64,000 nt of DNA from Pseudomonas sp. ACN8 (GCF_002303925.1 NZ_MRCS01000007.1:86606-150605); one strand, 5' to 3'. Counted from the first letter of the stretch, positions 26,591 to 35,818 are shown. The notes: generated by a model from the sequence alone, not told the origin. Translations and numbers: made by a program.

Positions 26591-28201
26591 TCAGCGCTTT
26601 TCCTGATTTCTCGGCCAGCTCAGGCTGAAGCACGCTCCGCCCAGGCTCTTGCTCTTGCCGATCAACGCGCGCCCGTCATGCCAATGGATGATGCGTCGCA
26701 CAATGGACAGGCCTAACCCATGACCTCCAGATGCACGGGTGCGGCTGTCGTCGAGGCGCAGGAACGGCGTAAAGATCTTCTCCCACGCCGACTCCGGCAC
26801 GCCCGGCCCGTCATCCTCGATATCCACCCGGCAACGCTGCTGCCCCACCTGATAGCTGATGGTCACCCGTGATTGCGCATGGCGCATGGCATTAGTCACC
26901 AGGTTCTGGATCGCCCGATGCAGGTAGCGCGGTTCAGCCTCGACCCAGGCGTCGTCGTTATCGGCGGCCGACAGGCACAACCCGCGCTGCACCGTGACGT
27001 CGGCACGCAACGGCGCCAGCTCTTCGATCACCTGATCGACCAAGGCATCCAGATCGATCCGCTGAAAATTCAGCGCCGGCGAGCCCTGCTCCAACCGCGC
27101 GTAGGTCAGCATCTCGTCCACCAGCCGGTCGAGGTCCTCGATGTCGTGGTCCATGCCCTGGCAGTATTTTTCCAGGGCTTGCGGCGTGGTGGCCGAACCG
27201 ATCATCTCCAGGCCAAAACGCAGGCGCGCCACCGGCGTGCGCAATTCATGGGATACCGCGCGCACCAGTTCGCGCTGGATCGCCAGCAACTGCTGCAAGT
27301 GTTCGGCCATGCCGTTGAACGCCGAGGCCAGTCGTCCCACCGAGTCCGCACCGCGAGCGGGTACGCGGGTTTCCAGGCTGCCCTTGGCGATGCGCGTGGC
27401 GGCGGCTTCGAGGCCACGCAAGCGTCGCTCGAGCTGGCGCACCAGCAGATAGACGATCAATCCGATCAGCGACAGGCCCAGGGCGGCGATCAGCACCAGC
27501 CACTCCGGCGGATAAGGATTCATCTGATACAACGGGCCGATTTCCAGGACCCACGGCGTGCCCACCATGCCGGCAAACACCCGGATCGAATCGCCCCCCT
27601 TGCCCAGCGCCATCACCGTGTCGCCCTCGGACACCCGGCGGCTCTGGTCTTCGTCCATGTCCGCCTGGTCGACCGTGACCAGCCGCAGGTCGAAGCCGAA
27701 ACCCTTGCTTTCCTTCAGTTGCGCCAGGCGTAAGGGCTGGTCGGCAACCGGGGTGCGCACCAGCTCATCGGTCAACAGGTAGATGGTCGCCCGGGCCAGT
27801 TGTTCGCTGATCTGCTGCACTTCCCCGGTGAGCATCAACTGTTCCTTGTCGCTGACCAGCTTGTAGACCTTCGCCGCGTGCGGCCCGGTCTGTTCCACCA
27901 ATGCCTGGCCGCGCAACACACGGGTGCGCTGGGTCAGGTCGAGGTCGGTCTCGGCAAAGGTTTTCAGCGCCAACGGAATCCCCAGCAGCCGCTCCCACAC
28001 CAGCAAGGCCCGGTGGCGCTCGGTCTGGTTCATCGGTTGCAGGTTGTCGGCCATCAGTGAGAACGTGCCATGGGCCAGGCGTTCGCGGTATTGCTCGCTG
28101 CGCACCTCATTGAGCAGGTGCAACGCCAGCACACCGAGCACCGCCACCAGAATCAGCGCGGCGCACATGCCGCCATAGATACGCAGGAAGATCGAGTTCA
28201 C
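26591..28201 (-). CDS. rstB: RstB-like sensor histidine kinase
   Basis: A 536-residue membrane kinase. GTG 28201 is chosen because it overlaps the regulator's stop as GTGA; an upstream TTG would add six residues. TM1 (about 5-25, MNSIFLRIYGGMCAALILVA) and TM2 (about 245-268) enclose a large periplasmic domain. A HAMP region (RGADSVGRLASAFNGM), the H-box VSHELRTPVARLRFG (His near 318), the N-box AIQNLVTNAMRHA and the G-box GGHGLGLSIVRRI follow. It resembles E. coli RstB, itself PhoP-regulated, but the signal is unknown. The gene order with nrdA matches the PA1156-1158 block as I recall it. Confidence 0.82.
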   Translation of the reverse strand: MNSIFLRIYGGMCAALILVAVLGVLALHLLNEVRSEQYRERLAHGTFSLMADNLQPMNQTERHRALLVWERLLGIPLALKTFAETDLDLTQRTRVLRGQALVEQTGPHAAKVYKLVSDKEQLMLTGEVQQISEQLARATIYLLTDELVRTPVADQPLRLAQLKESKGFGFDLRLVTVDQADMDEDQSRRVSEGDTVMALGKGGDSIRVFAGMVGTPWVLEIGPLYQMNPYPPEWLVLIAALGLSLIGLIVYLLVRQLERRLRGLEAAATRIAKGSLETRVPARGADSVGRLASAFNGMAEHLQQLLAIQRELVRAVSHELRTPVARLRFGLEMIGSATTPQALEKYCQGMDHDIEDLDRLVDEMLTYARLEQGSPALNFQRIDLDALVDQVIEELAPLRADVTVQRGLCLSAADNDDAWVEAEPRYLHRAIQNLVTNAMRHAQSRVTISYQVGQQRCRVDIEDDGPGVPESAWEKIFTPFLRLDDSRTRASGGHGLGLSIVRRIIHWHDGRALIGKSKSLGGACFSLSWPRNQEKR

Positions 28202-28920
28202 AGGGACGGATCTACGCAAGCCTCGGGAACGAACAGATAGCCTTTGCTGCGCACGGTCTTGATCAGCCGTGGATGCTCCGGGTCATCGCCGATTTTCGGG
28301 CGGATGCGCGAGATGCGCACATCGATGGAACGGTCCTGACCGTCATAGCCGATGCCCCGCAGCGCGGTGAAGATTTCTTCCCGGGAGAGGATGCGCCCGG
28401 CATTGGCCACCAATAGCCAGAGCAAGTCGAATTCGGCGCTGGTCAGCTCGATGCCGTTGCCCTGCAACCAGGCTTCGCGCAAGGCGTTGTCGACGATCAA
28501 CGGGCCGAACTGTAGACGCCGCTGTTTTTCCGGGGCGACTTCGGGCGTTTCACTGCGTCGCAGCAACGCCTGGATGCGCGCCAGCAACAGGCGCGGACGT
28601 ACCGGTTTGCAAACGTAGTCGTCAGCCCCCAGGTCCAGGCCGAGAATCTGGTCAGTGTCATCGGTGCGGGCAGTGAGCATCAGGATCGGGCCGTCATAGC
28701 GGGCGCGGACCTTGCGGCAAATGCTCAGGCCATCTTCACCGGGGAGCATCAGGTCGAGGATCACCAGGTCCGGTTGTTCCTTGATGATGCGATTCGCAGC
28801 AAGCGCGCCATTACCTTCGATCGATACACGCAGGCCATTGGCTTCCAGGTAATCGCGGGTCAGTTCGGCCAGTCGCTGGTCGTCCTCCACAATCAATACC
28901 TGCCAGGCTTCTTGCTCCAC
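28198..28920 (-). CDS. rstA: RstA-like OmpR-family response regulator
   Basis: A 240-residue regulator starting at GTG 28920 (MEQEAWQVLIVEDDQRLAEL), preceded by AGAGGT. The phospho-acceptor Asp is in LVILDLMLPGEDGLS and the receiver Lys in DDYVCKPVRPR. The winged helix includes LTSAEFDLLWLLVANAGRIL and DRSIDVRISRIRPKIG. It overlaps the kinase gene by four bases. The longer frame upstream to 29046 lacks family similarity. Confidence 0.87.
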   Translation of the reverse strand: MEQEAWQVLIVEDDQRLAELTRDYLEANGLRVSIEGNGALAANRIIKEQPDLVILDLMLPGEDGLSICRKVRARYDGPILMLTARTDDTDQILGLDLGADDYVCKPVRPRLLLARIQALLRRSETPEVAPEKQRRLQFGPLIVDNALREAWLQGNGIELTSAEFDLLWLLVANAGRILSREEIFTALRGIGYDGQDRSIDVRISRIRPKIGDDPEHPRLIKTVRSKGYLFVPEACVDPSL

Positions 28921-29212
28921 GGGTGACCTCTGCTTGCCAAAAACACTAATAAGGAAGGTTCCGCCCGTCTTTTTGTAATGATTCGGGGGGACAAATATGT
29001 ATACACGCTGGGCCGATTGTATAAACGCCGCCCGTCGAGAACACAAGCGGGTAAATGCGTTCGGACGACAGGGTTTTTTGTGATAGGGTTCGCGCCCTTA
29101 AAAATCCGAACGGCTGTTTTCAATCGCTGAAAATCAGTGAAAACCAGTCCGCTCCAGCTAGCTCGCGGCCTACACGCCCGTTCCATCTTTCACACACAAT
29201 TTACGCACAGGT

Positions 29213-29221
29213 TTATCCACA
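29213..29221 (+). promoter_or_regulatory. DnaA box upstream of nrdA
   Basis: TTATCCACA, the exact high-affinity DnaA-ATP consensus, lies ten bases upstream of a sigma70-like -35 element. DnaA control of nrdAB is established in E. coli, so this placement is meaningful. No classical NrdR box pair was found nearby by eye. Confidence 0.55.
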
Positions 29222-29230
29222 GGCAGTACG

Positions 29231-29259
29231 TTGCAACCCCCTCAAAAACGCATTATCTT
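29231..29259 (+). promoter_or_regulatory. Putative sigma70 promoter of nrdA
   Basis: TTGCAA (29231-29236), a 17-base spacer, then TATCTT (29254-29259). The transcript would start near 29266 and carry a leader of about 390 bases before the nrdA ATG at 29658. Confidence 0.45.
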
Positions 29260-29275
29260 GTACCTGGGCGCTAAA

Positions 29276-29297
29276 AAAACCCTACATGTAGGGTTTT
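29276..29297 (+). other. Perfect palindromic hairpin in the nrdA leader
   Basis: AAAACCCTACATGTAGGGTTTT is a perfect 22-base palindrome, and outer GCT/AGC bases extend the possible stem. It falls about ten bases after the predicted transcription start and is followed by only four T residues in the stem itself. It could be an attenuator, a 5'-end stabiliser, or the terminator of a transcript entering from the left. The 737-base gap between the RstA-like gene and nrdA (28921-29657) otherwise contains the DnaA box, the promoter and a second hairpin, and no convincing coding sequence. Confidence 0.5.
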
Positions 29298-29605
29298 AGC
29301 TGAAAAGCCCAACCACATTTCAGACCACAAACTCAAGCGCTTTATCGCCAGTTTTGGTTGAACCAAGCACGATTTTACAAGCCCAAACCGCACAGGCGGA
29401 TGGCACCGTTTTTTCAGGCCCGAATGGCCAGAACGGTACGGGTGTTGCAGTCATGACAGGCACCCTGAGAAAGGAATCCGGCTTCGAGCTCAGGCTCGGG
29501 GCCAAAGACTTCGGCACGGAAGCGGCATCATTAGCCTTTTTCCTACTGTCCCGAAGTTGTTATGCCCGACGCCATGTCGGTTGTAGTGCTTCAGGACAGA
29601 ACGGT

Positions 29606-29624
29606 GGGCACCGTGATGGTGCCC
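29606..29624 (+). other. Short hairpin near the nrdA ribosome-binding site
   Basis: GGGCACC (29606-29612), loop GTGAT, GGTGCCC (29618-29624). It ends about 17 bases before the TGTGGAGAC ribosome-binding region of nrdA, close enough to influence translation. Confidence 0.4.
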
Positions 29625-29657
29625 AAACAAACATAGAGAATGTGGAGACACCCCCCC

Positions 29658-32552
29658 ATGCAAACCGACACAACTCGCGAGAACCCGCAGGGCACCTTGC
29701 CGCAGGCCGCCGATTCGAATCCGGATCTGTCCGCCACCGCGCCAGGCCAGCTGCGTGTGATCAAGCGTAACGGCACTGTCGTTCCCTACACCGATGACAA
29801 AATCACCGTCGCCATCACCAAAGCGTTCCTCGCAGTTGAAGGCGGCACCGCTGCTGCCTCGTCGCGAATCCACGACACCGTTGCCCGCCTGACCGAACAG
29901 GTCACCGCGACCTTCAAGCGTCGCATGCCTTCGGGCGGCACCATCCACATCGAAGAAATCCAGGACCAGGTCGAACTGGCCCTGATGCGTGCCGGCGAGC
30001 AGAAAGTCGCTCGCGACTACGTGATCTACCGTGACGGTCGTTCGAAAGAACGCGCTGCCCACGCACCGGCCGAAGAAGCGGTCAACGCTCACCCGTCGAT
30101 CCGCATCACCCGTGCCGACGGCAGCCTGGCGCCGCTGGACATGGGCCGCCTGAACACCATCGTCACCGAAGCGTGCGAAGGCCTGGAAGAAGTCGACGGC
30201 GACCTGATCCAGCGCGAAACCCTGAAGAACCTGTACGACGGCGTGGCCCTGACCGACGTCAACACCGCCCTGGTGATGACCGCCCGCACCCTGGTTGAAC
30301 GCGAGCCGAACTACTCGTTCGTCACCGCCCGCCTGCTGATGGACACCCTGCGTGCCGAAGGCCTGGGCTTCCTCGAAGTGGCCGAGAGCGCCACTCACCA
30401 CGAAATGGTCGACCTGTACGCCAAGGCACTGCCGGCCTACATCGCCAAAGGTATCGAGTTCGAACTGCTGAACCCTGTGCTGGCCACCTTCGACCTGGAA
30501 AAACTGGGCAAGGCGATCAACCACGAGCGCGACCAGCAGTTCACTTACCTGGGCCTGCAAACCCTGTACGACCGTTACTTCATCCACAAGGATGGCGTGC
30601 GTTTCGAACTGCCGCAGATCTTCTTCATGCGCGTGGCCATGGGCCTGGCGATCGAAGAGAAGCACAAAGAAGACCGCGCGATCGAGTTCTACAACCTGCT
30701 GTCGTCCTTCGACTACATGTCGTCGACTCCGACCCTGTTCAACGCCGGTACCCTGCGTCCACAGCTGTCGAGCTGCTACCTGACCACCGTGCCGGATGAC
30801 CTGTCGGGCATCTACCACGCGATCCACGACAACGCCATGCTGTCGAAATTCGCTGGCGGCCTGGGCAACGACTGGACGCCGGTTCGTGCGCTGGGTTCGT
30901 ACATCAAGGGCACCAACGGCAAATCCCAGGGCGTTGTTCCGTTCCTGAAAGTCGTGAACGACACCGCCGTTGCCGTTAACCAGGGTGGCAAGCGCAAAGG
31001 CGCTGTGTGTGCCTACCTGGAAACCTGGCACATGGACATCGAAGAGTTCATCGAACTCCGTAAGAACACCGGTGATGACCGTCGTCGTACCCACGACATG
31101 AACACCGCCAACTGGATCCCTGACCTGTTCATGAAGCGTGTCTTCGATGACGGCAAGTGGACCCTGTTCTCGCCATCCGAAGTACCGGACCTGCACGACC
31201 TGACCGGCAAGGCCTTCGAAGAGCGTTACGAGTACTACGAAGCCCTGACCGAGTACCCGGGCAAGGTCAAGCTGTTCAAGACCATCCAGGCCAAAGACCT
31301 GTGGCGCAAAATGCTGTCCATGCTGTTTGAAACCGGCCACCCATGGCTGACCTTCAAAGACCCGTGCAACCTGCGCAGCCCACAGCAGCACGTGGGCGTG
31401 GTCCACAGCTCGAACCTGTGCACCGAGATCACCTTGAACACCAACAAGGACGAGATCGCCGTTTGCAACCTGGGCTCGATCAACCTGCCGAACCACATCG
31501 TCAACGGCAAGCTGGACACCGCCAAGCTGGAACGCACCGTGAACACCGCCGTGCGCATGCTCGATAACGTGATCGACATCAACTACTACTCGGTGCCGCA
31601 AGCGAAGAACTCCAACTTCAAGCACCGTCCGGTCGGACTGGGCATCATGGGCTTCCAGGACGCTTTGTACCTGCAGCACATTCCTTACGGTTCCGATGCT
31701 GCCGTGCAGTTCGCCGACACATCCATGGAAGCGGTCAGCTACTTCGCGATCCAGGCGTCCTGCGACCTGGCTGACGAGCGTGGCGCCTACGAGACGTTCC
31801 AGGGCTCGCTGTGGTCCAAAGGCATCCTGCCGCTGGATTCGCAACAGATCCTGATCGAGGCCCGTGGCCAGAAGTACATCGATGTCGACCTGAACGAATC
31901 CCTGGACTGGGCACCTGTTCGCGCCCGTGTACAGAAAGGCATCCGTAACTCGAACATCATGGCCATCGCACCGACCGCAACCATCGCCAACATCACTGGC
32001 GTCTCGCAGTCGATCGAACCGACCTACCAGAACCTGTATGTGAAATCGAACCTGTCGGGCGAATTCACCGTGATCAACCCGTACCTGGTTCGCGACCTGA
32101 AGGCTCGCGGCCTGTGGGACTCGGTCATGATCAACGACCTGAAGTACTACGACGGTTCGGTGCAGCAGATCGAGCGCATCCCGCAGGAACTCAAAGAGCT
32201 CTACGCGACTGCCTTCGAAGTGGACACCAAGTGGATCGTCGACGCCGCCAGCCGTCGCCAGAAGTGGATCGACCAGGCTCAGTCGCTGAACCTGTACATC
32301 GCCGGCGCTTCGGGCAAGAAGCTGGACGTGACCTACCGCATGGCTTGGTACCGTGGTCTGAAAACCACTTACTACCTCCGTGCCCTGGCTGCGACCAGCA
32401 CCGAGAAGTCGACCATCAACACCGGCAAGCTGAACGCTGTTTCCAGCGGCGGCAACCACGGTGACGACTCGGTCCTGGCAGCGCCTGCCGGCCCTGCTCC
32501 AGTGCCGAAGGCTTGCGCCATCGACGAGCCGGATTGCGAAGCTTGCCAGTAA
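29658..32552 (+). CDS. nrdA: Ribonucleoside-diphosphate reductase class Ia, alpha subunit
   Basis: A 964-residue large subunit that reduces ribonucleotides to deoxyribonucleotides using the NrdB tyrosyl radical. ATG 29658 follows TGTGGAGAC. Two ATP-cone regulatory domains are visible at the N-terminus: VIKRNGTVVPYTDDKITVAI (about 35-120) and IRITRADGSLAPLDMGRL (about 145-225), a duplication known for Pseudomonas NrdA. The catalytic core has SSTPTLFNAG, SSCYL, NLCTEI and the PTATIANITGVSQSIEPTY motif. The C-terminus ends with the redox pair in CAIDEPDCEACQ. No nrdB follows; a terminator and the flagellar locus do. Confidence 0.96.
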   Translation: MQTDTTRENPQGTLPQAADSNPDLSATAPGQLRVIKRNGTVVPYTDDKITVAITKAFLAVEGGTAAASSRIHDTVARLTEQVTATFKRRMPSGGTIHIEEIQDQVELALMRAGEQKVARDYVIYRDGRSKERAAHAPAEEAVNAHPSIRITRADGSLAPLDMGRLNTIVTEACEGLEEVDGDLIQRETLKNLYDGVALTDVNTALVMTARTLVEREPNYSFVTARLLMDTLRAEGLGFLEVAESATHHEMVDLYAKALPAYIAKGIEFELLNPVLATFDLEKLGKAINHERDQQFTYLGLQTLYDRYFIHKDGVRFELPQIFFMRVAMGLAIEEKHKEDRAIEFYNLLSSFDYMSSTPTLFNAGTLRPQLSSCYLTTVPDDLSGIYHAIHDNAMLSKFAGGLGNDWTPVRALGSYIKGTNGKSQGVVPFLKVVNDTAVAVNQGGKRKGAVCAYLETWHMDIEEFIELRKNTGDDRRRTHDMNTANWIPDLFMKRVFDDGKWTLFSPSEVPDLHDLTGKAFEERYEYYEALTEYPGKVKLFKTIQAKDLWRKMLSMLFETGHPWLTFKDPCNLRSPQQHVGVVHSSNLCTEITLNTNKDEIAVCNLGSINLPNHIVNGKLDTAKLERTVNTAVRMLDNVIDINYYSVPQAKNSNFKHRPVGLGIMGFQDALYLQHIPYGSDAAVQFADTSMEAVSYFAIQASCDLADERGAYETFQGSLWSKGILPLDSQQILIEARGQKYIDVDLNESLDWAPVRARVQKGIRNSNIMAIAPTATIANITGVSQSIEPTYQNLYVKSNLSGEFTVINPYLVRDLKARGLWDSVMINDLKYYDGSVQQIERIPQELKELYATAFEVDTKWIVDAASRRQKWIDQAQSLNLYIAGASGKKLDVTYRMAWYRGLKTTYYLRALAATSTEKSTINTGKLNAVSSGGNHGDDSVLAAPAGPAPVPKACAIDEPDCEACQ

Positions 32553-32586
32553 GCTGAGCCCGTGAGCGCCGCAAGGCGCTTACTCG

Positions 32587-32624
32587 AAACCCCCGATCAG
32601 CCTCTGGCGGGTCGGGGGTTTTCT
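32587..32624 (+). terminator. Rho-independent terminator of nrdA
   Basis: AAACCCCCGA (32587-32596) pairs with TCGGGGGTTT (32612-32621), followed by TTCTTTT. It lies 35 bases after the nrdA stop and shows that the transcript ends without nrdB. Confidence 0.88.
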
Positions 32625-32657
32625 TTTGCCCCAAGGAAAATGGTGCCCGGTCTGACA

Positions 32658-32732
32658 CCATCGCGAGCAGGCTCGCTCCTACAGTTGATCGTGTTTATCT
32701 GGAAAGACCAGTTCAGCCTGCTCGCGATGAGG
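32658..32732. repeat. REP inverted pair, second copy degenerate
   Basis: The copy 32658-32684 is intact (CCATCGCGAGCAGGCTCGCTC, then CTACAG). The partner at 32714-32732 retains only CAGCCTGCTCGCGATGAGG and has lost its head. It lies between the nrdA and flgE terminators, at the junction of two gene blocks. Confidence 0.82.
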
Positions 32733-32763
32733 CCGTCACCTCCAACACAAAACCATAGGCCAC

Positions 32764-32787
32764 AAAAAAGCCCCTCTACGAGGGGCT
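32764..32787 (-). terminator. Rho-independent terminator of the flgBCDE operon
   Basis: Minus strand AGCCCCTC complement stem (32769-32776 with 32780-32787), three-base loop, then a run of T residues (32764-32769 on the minus strand). It lies 23 bases beyond the flgE stop, so transcription does not continue into flgF here. Confidence 0.87.
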
Positions 32788-32809
32788 CCTTGCACAGCAC
32801 AATCCAGCA

Positions 32810-34150
32810 TCAAGTCATCTGAATGATGGTCTGCATGATGGTGCTCTGGGTGGAGATGGTCTTGGCGTTCGCCTGGTAGTTGCTCTGCGCCTTGATCAAG
32901 TCGACCAGTTCGTTGGTCAGGTTGACGTTGGACTCCTCCAGGGAGTTGGAAACGATCGAACCCAGCGTGCCGGTTTCCGGCGCATCGTAGCCCGGAATGC
33001 CCGAGTTGTAGGTTTCCTTCCAGCTAGTGCCACCCACCGGCTGCAGACCTTGTTCGTTGGTGAAACTGGCCAACGAAATCTGACCGATTGGCTTGGTCTG
33101 GTTGTTGCTGAAGTTGGCCAGCAGTACGCCGCTGCCGTCGATGGTCAGGTTGGTGATCTGGCCCGTGGCATAACCGTTCTGCGACGGAATCGAACGCGCG
33201 GTGTCGGCGTTGAACTGGGTGGTGTTGCCCATGGCGATGGTCAGGCCCGCCGGGTCGGCTGCTGCGCCGTTGGCTGTCCAGACACCGTTGGTGACGGTGC
33301 CCGGCGTCCAGTTGCTGATTTTCAGGTCATCGCTGGTGGTCGATGTTGGCGGGGTCGTCGGCGGCGTCACTGGCGTGGTGACCGAAACCAGTTTACCGGA
33401 TGTATCAAATGTCATGGTCGAAGCAATTGGATCAACTGCACCCGTGCCGGTAGGCGAGGAGCCGTCCGGGTTGCGGCCATCGATCAGGGTGTAGGTATCC
33501 CAAGTGTTCGGCCCGGTCTTGACCATGTATTGATCCATGGTGTGCTGGTTACCCTGAGTGTCGAAAATCGGGGTACTGAACTGCTTGGTGAAAGTTGCCT
33601 GTTTGGTCGGATCGAATTTGTTGGTAGCGACCGACTGATCAATCACCACGGCCGTAGAGTTCAGGTTGATCGTGGACGAAACGGTGCTGGTGGATTTTGG
33701 CGCCAGATTGGAGGTGTCGATCCGCAGGTCGGTCAACACGCCATTGAGGATCTTGCCATTGGAGTCCACGCCATAACCCTGCAGACGAGCCGTACCGTCG
33801 CTGTTCGTCACGTAGCCATCCTTGTCGGTCTTGAACGTACCGGCACGGGTGTAGGTCAGCGAACCGTTGTTGCTCATGACGAAGAAGCCGTTGCCCTGGA
33901 TTCCCATGTCGAGCACGTTGCCGGTGTTGTTCACGTCACCCTGGCCGAACTGCTGGGAAATGTTGGCCAGGCGCACGCCGTTGCCGACGGTCTTGCTGCC
34001 GGTGCCCAGGCGAGTTGCCGAGTACACATCTTCGAATTCCGCACGGGACGATTTGAACCCGGTGGTCGCGACGTTGGCGATGTTGTTGCCGGTCACGTCC
34101 AGTTGTTTGTTGGATGCAAAGAGACCGCTAAGGCCGATATTAAAAGACAT
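32810..34150 (-). CDS. flgE: Flagellar hook protein FlgE
   Basis: A 446-residue structural protein of the flagellar hook, exported by the flagellar type III system. The N-terminus has the rod/hook signature GLSGLFASNKQLDVTGNNIANVATTGFK. The middle domain is Thr/Ser/Pro-rich (TPVTPPTTPPTSTTSDD near 270-285), as in variable hook domains. The C-terminal D0 helix is seen in LTNELVDLIKAQSNYQANAKTIST. It is the last gene before a terminator; flgF is not adjacent. Confidence 0.96.
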   Translation of the reverse strand: MSFNIGLSGLFASNKQLDVTGNNIANVATTGFKSSRAEFEDVYSATRLGTGSKTVGNGVRLANISQQFGQGDVNNTGNVLDMGIQGNGFFVMSNNGSLTYTRAGTFKTDKDGYVTNSDGTARLQGYGVDSNGKILNGVLTDLRIDTSNLAPKSTSTVSSTINLNSTAVVIDQSVATNKFDPTKQATFTKQFSTPIFDTQGNQHTMDQYMVKTGPNTWDTYTLIDGRNPDGSSPTGTGAVDPIASTMTFDTSGKLVSVTTPVTPPTTPPTSTTSDDLKISNWTPGTVTNGVWTANGAAADPAGLTIAMGNTTQFNADTARSIPSQNGYATGQITNLTIDGSGVLLANFSNNQTKPIGQISLASFTNEQGLQPVGGTSWKETYNSGIPGYDAPETGTLGSIVSNSLEESNVNLTNELVDLIKAQSNYQANAKTISTQSTIMQTIIQMT

Positions 34151-34181
34151 AATCCACTCCTTTGTGCCGGGTTAGTCGGCC

Positions 34182-34904
34182 TTACATGCCAATGGTTTGT
34201 ACTTTGGACAGAGCGACGGTACCCAGCCCGGCCAGATTGAGCATCAACTCACCGCCAGTCTGGCTGATGGTCACGCTGTTGACGGTCGCTGGCAGGTTGG
34301 TGATCAGTGCCACGGACTGCCCATCGATCGTGCTGGTAGCACCGAAGGTGTACGTACCTGCAGCGACCGTTTCGCCCGCGTCATTCTTGCCGTCCCAGAT
34401 GAAGCTGGCGTTGCCTGCTTTCTGAGCACCCAGGTCGATGGTGCGTACGGTCTTGCCGTCCGCATCAGTGATCTTCAGGGTCGCGGCGGCCACCGACGAT
34501 GGCACCACCACCGTACCGCTGAGGCTCTTCGACGTGTCGACCACAGCCTTGTCACCGGGTGCAATGACCGAACGCCCCACCAGCGAAGAAGCCTGCAATG
34601 CCTGGGACGAGTTGTAGTTGCTGGCCAGCCCGCTCACGGTGTCGTTGAGCGAGGTGATGCCTTCCAGGCTGCTGAACTGCGCCAACTGGGCCACGAAAGC
34701 ACCGTTGTCTTGCGGCTCCAGCGGGTTCTGGTTTTTCAGCTGGGTCACCAGCAACTGCAGGAATGCATCCTTGCCCAGAGCTTTGTTGCCCGTGGCGCTG
34801 CCGGTTGCCGACGCAAGACCATCAGTCGTGGTGGTGGTCTTGACCGAAGAGTTGGCCAGGATGTCCTTGAGGCTCAAACCACTGGTGGAATCGGTAACAC
34901 TCAT
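34182..34904 (-). CDS. flgD: Flagellar hook assembly (capping) protein FlgD
   Basis: A 240-residue scaffold that caps the growing hook. The N-terminal motif is LGKDAFLQLLVTQLKNQNPLEPQDNGAFVAQLAQFSSLE (about 45-83). A FlgD Ig-like/FlnA fold domain follows, with GKNDAGETVAAGTYTF. It lies 31 bases from flgE and 15 bases from flgC, in one operon. Confidence 0.96.
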   Translation of the reverse strand: MSVTDSTSGLSLKDILANSSVKTTTTTDGLASATGSATGNKALGKDAFLQLLVTQLKNQNPLEPQDNGAFVAQLAQFSSLEGITSLNDTVSGLASNYNSSQALQASSLVGRSVIAPGDKAVVDTSKSLSGTVVVPSSVAAATLKITDADGKTVRTIDLGAQKAGNASFIWDGKNDAGETVAAGTYTFGATSTIDGQSVALITNLPATVNSVTISQTGGELMLNLAGLGTVALSKVQTIGM

Positions 34905-34919
34905 CTGAGTCGCCCCTTA

Positions 34920-35363
34920 TCACTGACCGAGGGTCAGGACCTTCTGCATCATGGTTTTGGCGGTGTTCATCATTTCGGCGTTGGTCTGGAACGAACGGCT
35001 CGCGGAAATCATGTCGGCCATTTCTTCAACCACGTTGACGTTCGGGTAGTAGACGTAACCCTTGGCATCGGCCGCCGGATGGTTCGGCTCGTAGCGAGCT
35101 TCGAGGTTGCTCTGGTCTTCGACCACACCCAGCACCTGCACGCCCTCACCGGCGGCGTCCTGGCTCTGGAACAGCGAGTCGCTGCCGCCGCTCTGCCCGC
35201 CCTGGAACATGGTGGCGAATACCGGGTGGCGCGCACGGTAGGTCTGGTCGATGCTCGACGAGACGGTCTCGGCGTTGGCGATGTTCGAAGCGACGGTGTT
35301 CAAGCGCGTGGTCTGCGCACTCATGCCGCTACCGGCAATGTTGAAAACACTGGATAGAGACAT
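34920..35363 (-). CDS. flgC: Flagellar basal-body rod protein FlgC
   Basis: A 147-residue proximal rod protein. It has the rod N-terminus SVFNIAGSGMSAQTTRLNTVASNIANAETV and the C-terminal GYVYYPNVNVVEEMADMISASRSFQTNAEM typical of FlgC. It is three bases downstream of flgB, so translation is coupled. Confidence 0.96.
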   Translation of the reverse strand: MSLSSVFNIAGSGMSAQTTRLNTVASNIANAETVSSSIDQTYRARHPVFATMFQGGQSGGSDSLFQSQDAAGEGVQVLGVVEDQSNLEARYEPNHPAADAKGYVYYPNVNVVEEMADMISASRSFQTNAEMMNTAKTMMQKVLTLGQ

Positions 35364-35366
35364 GGC

Positions 35367-35774
35367 TTACTCTCCGCGCAGGGCTGACACCAGCCCTTTG
35401 AATTTGCTGTTGAGCAGGGTGAAGCTGGCCTGGAAGCCGATCGCGTTTTCCGCGTAGTTCGACTGTTCAAGCTGAGCATCCACGGTGTTCTGGTCGATCG
35501 ACGGTTGCATCGGCGTGCGATACAGCAACGATTCGTCGCCATTGCCCAGGCCTTCAGCCTCGATATGACGGCTGTTGGTCATGTTCAAGGCGAAGGTGCC
35601 GCTTTTGGTTTTCTCGTTCTGCTCGGCGAGCACTTTGGAGAAGTCCAGGTCCCGAGCCTTGTAGTTCGGGGTATCGGCGTTGGCAATGTTATTGGCCAGG
35701 ACTTCGGCACGCTGGGCGCGGAAGCCCAGGGCTTGTTCGTGGATACCGAGCGCTTTATCGAAGCTGATGCTCAT
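35367..35774 (-). CDS. flgB: Flagellar basal-body rod protein FlgB
   Basis: A 135-residue proximal rod protein with LGFRAQRAEVLANNIANADTPNYKARDLDF at the N-terminus. It is the first gene of the flgBCDE operon and has a sigma54 promoter 45 bases upstream. Confidence 0.96.
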   Translation of the reverse strand: MSISFDKALGIHEQALGFRAQRAEVLANNIANADTPNYKARDLDFSKVLAEQNEKTKSGTFALNMTNSRHIEAEGLGNGDESLLYRTPMQPSIDQNTVDAQLEQSNYAENAIGFQASFTLLNSKFKGLVSALRGE

Positions 35775-35818
35775 GTCGGGAAACCTTCGGGTGACCTGAT
35801 TTTTCGTAGGATCAACTT

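Noticed and set aside
29354..29639. Possible short gene in the nrdA leader
   Set aside because: Open frames on both strands are short, run into nrdA or lack starts, and show no domain; a structured leader explains the region better.
29490..32459. A 989-codon minus-strand frame opposite nrdA
   Set aside because: High-GC codon bias creates a long antisense frame; nrdA on the plus strand has all catalytic motifs.
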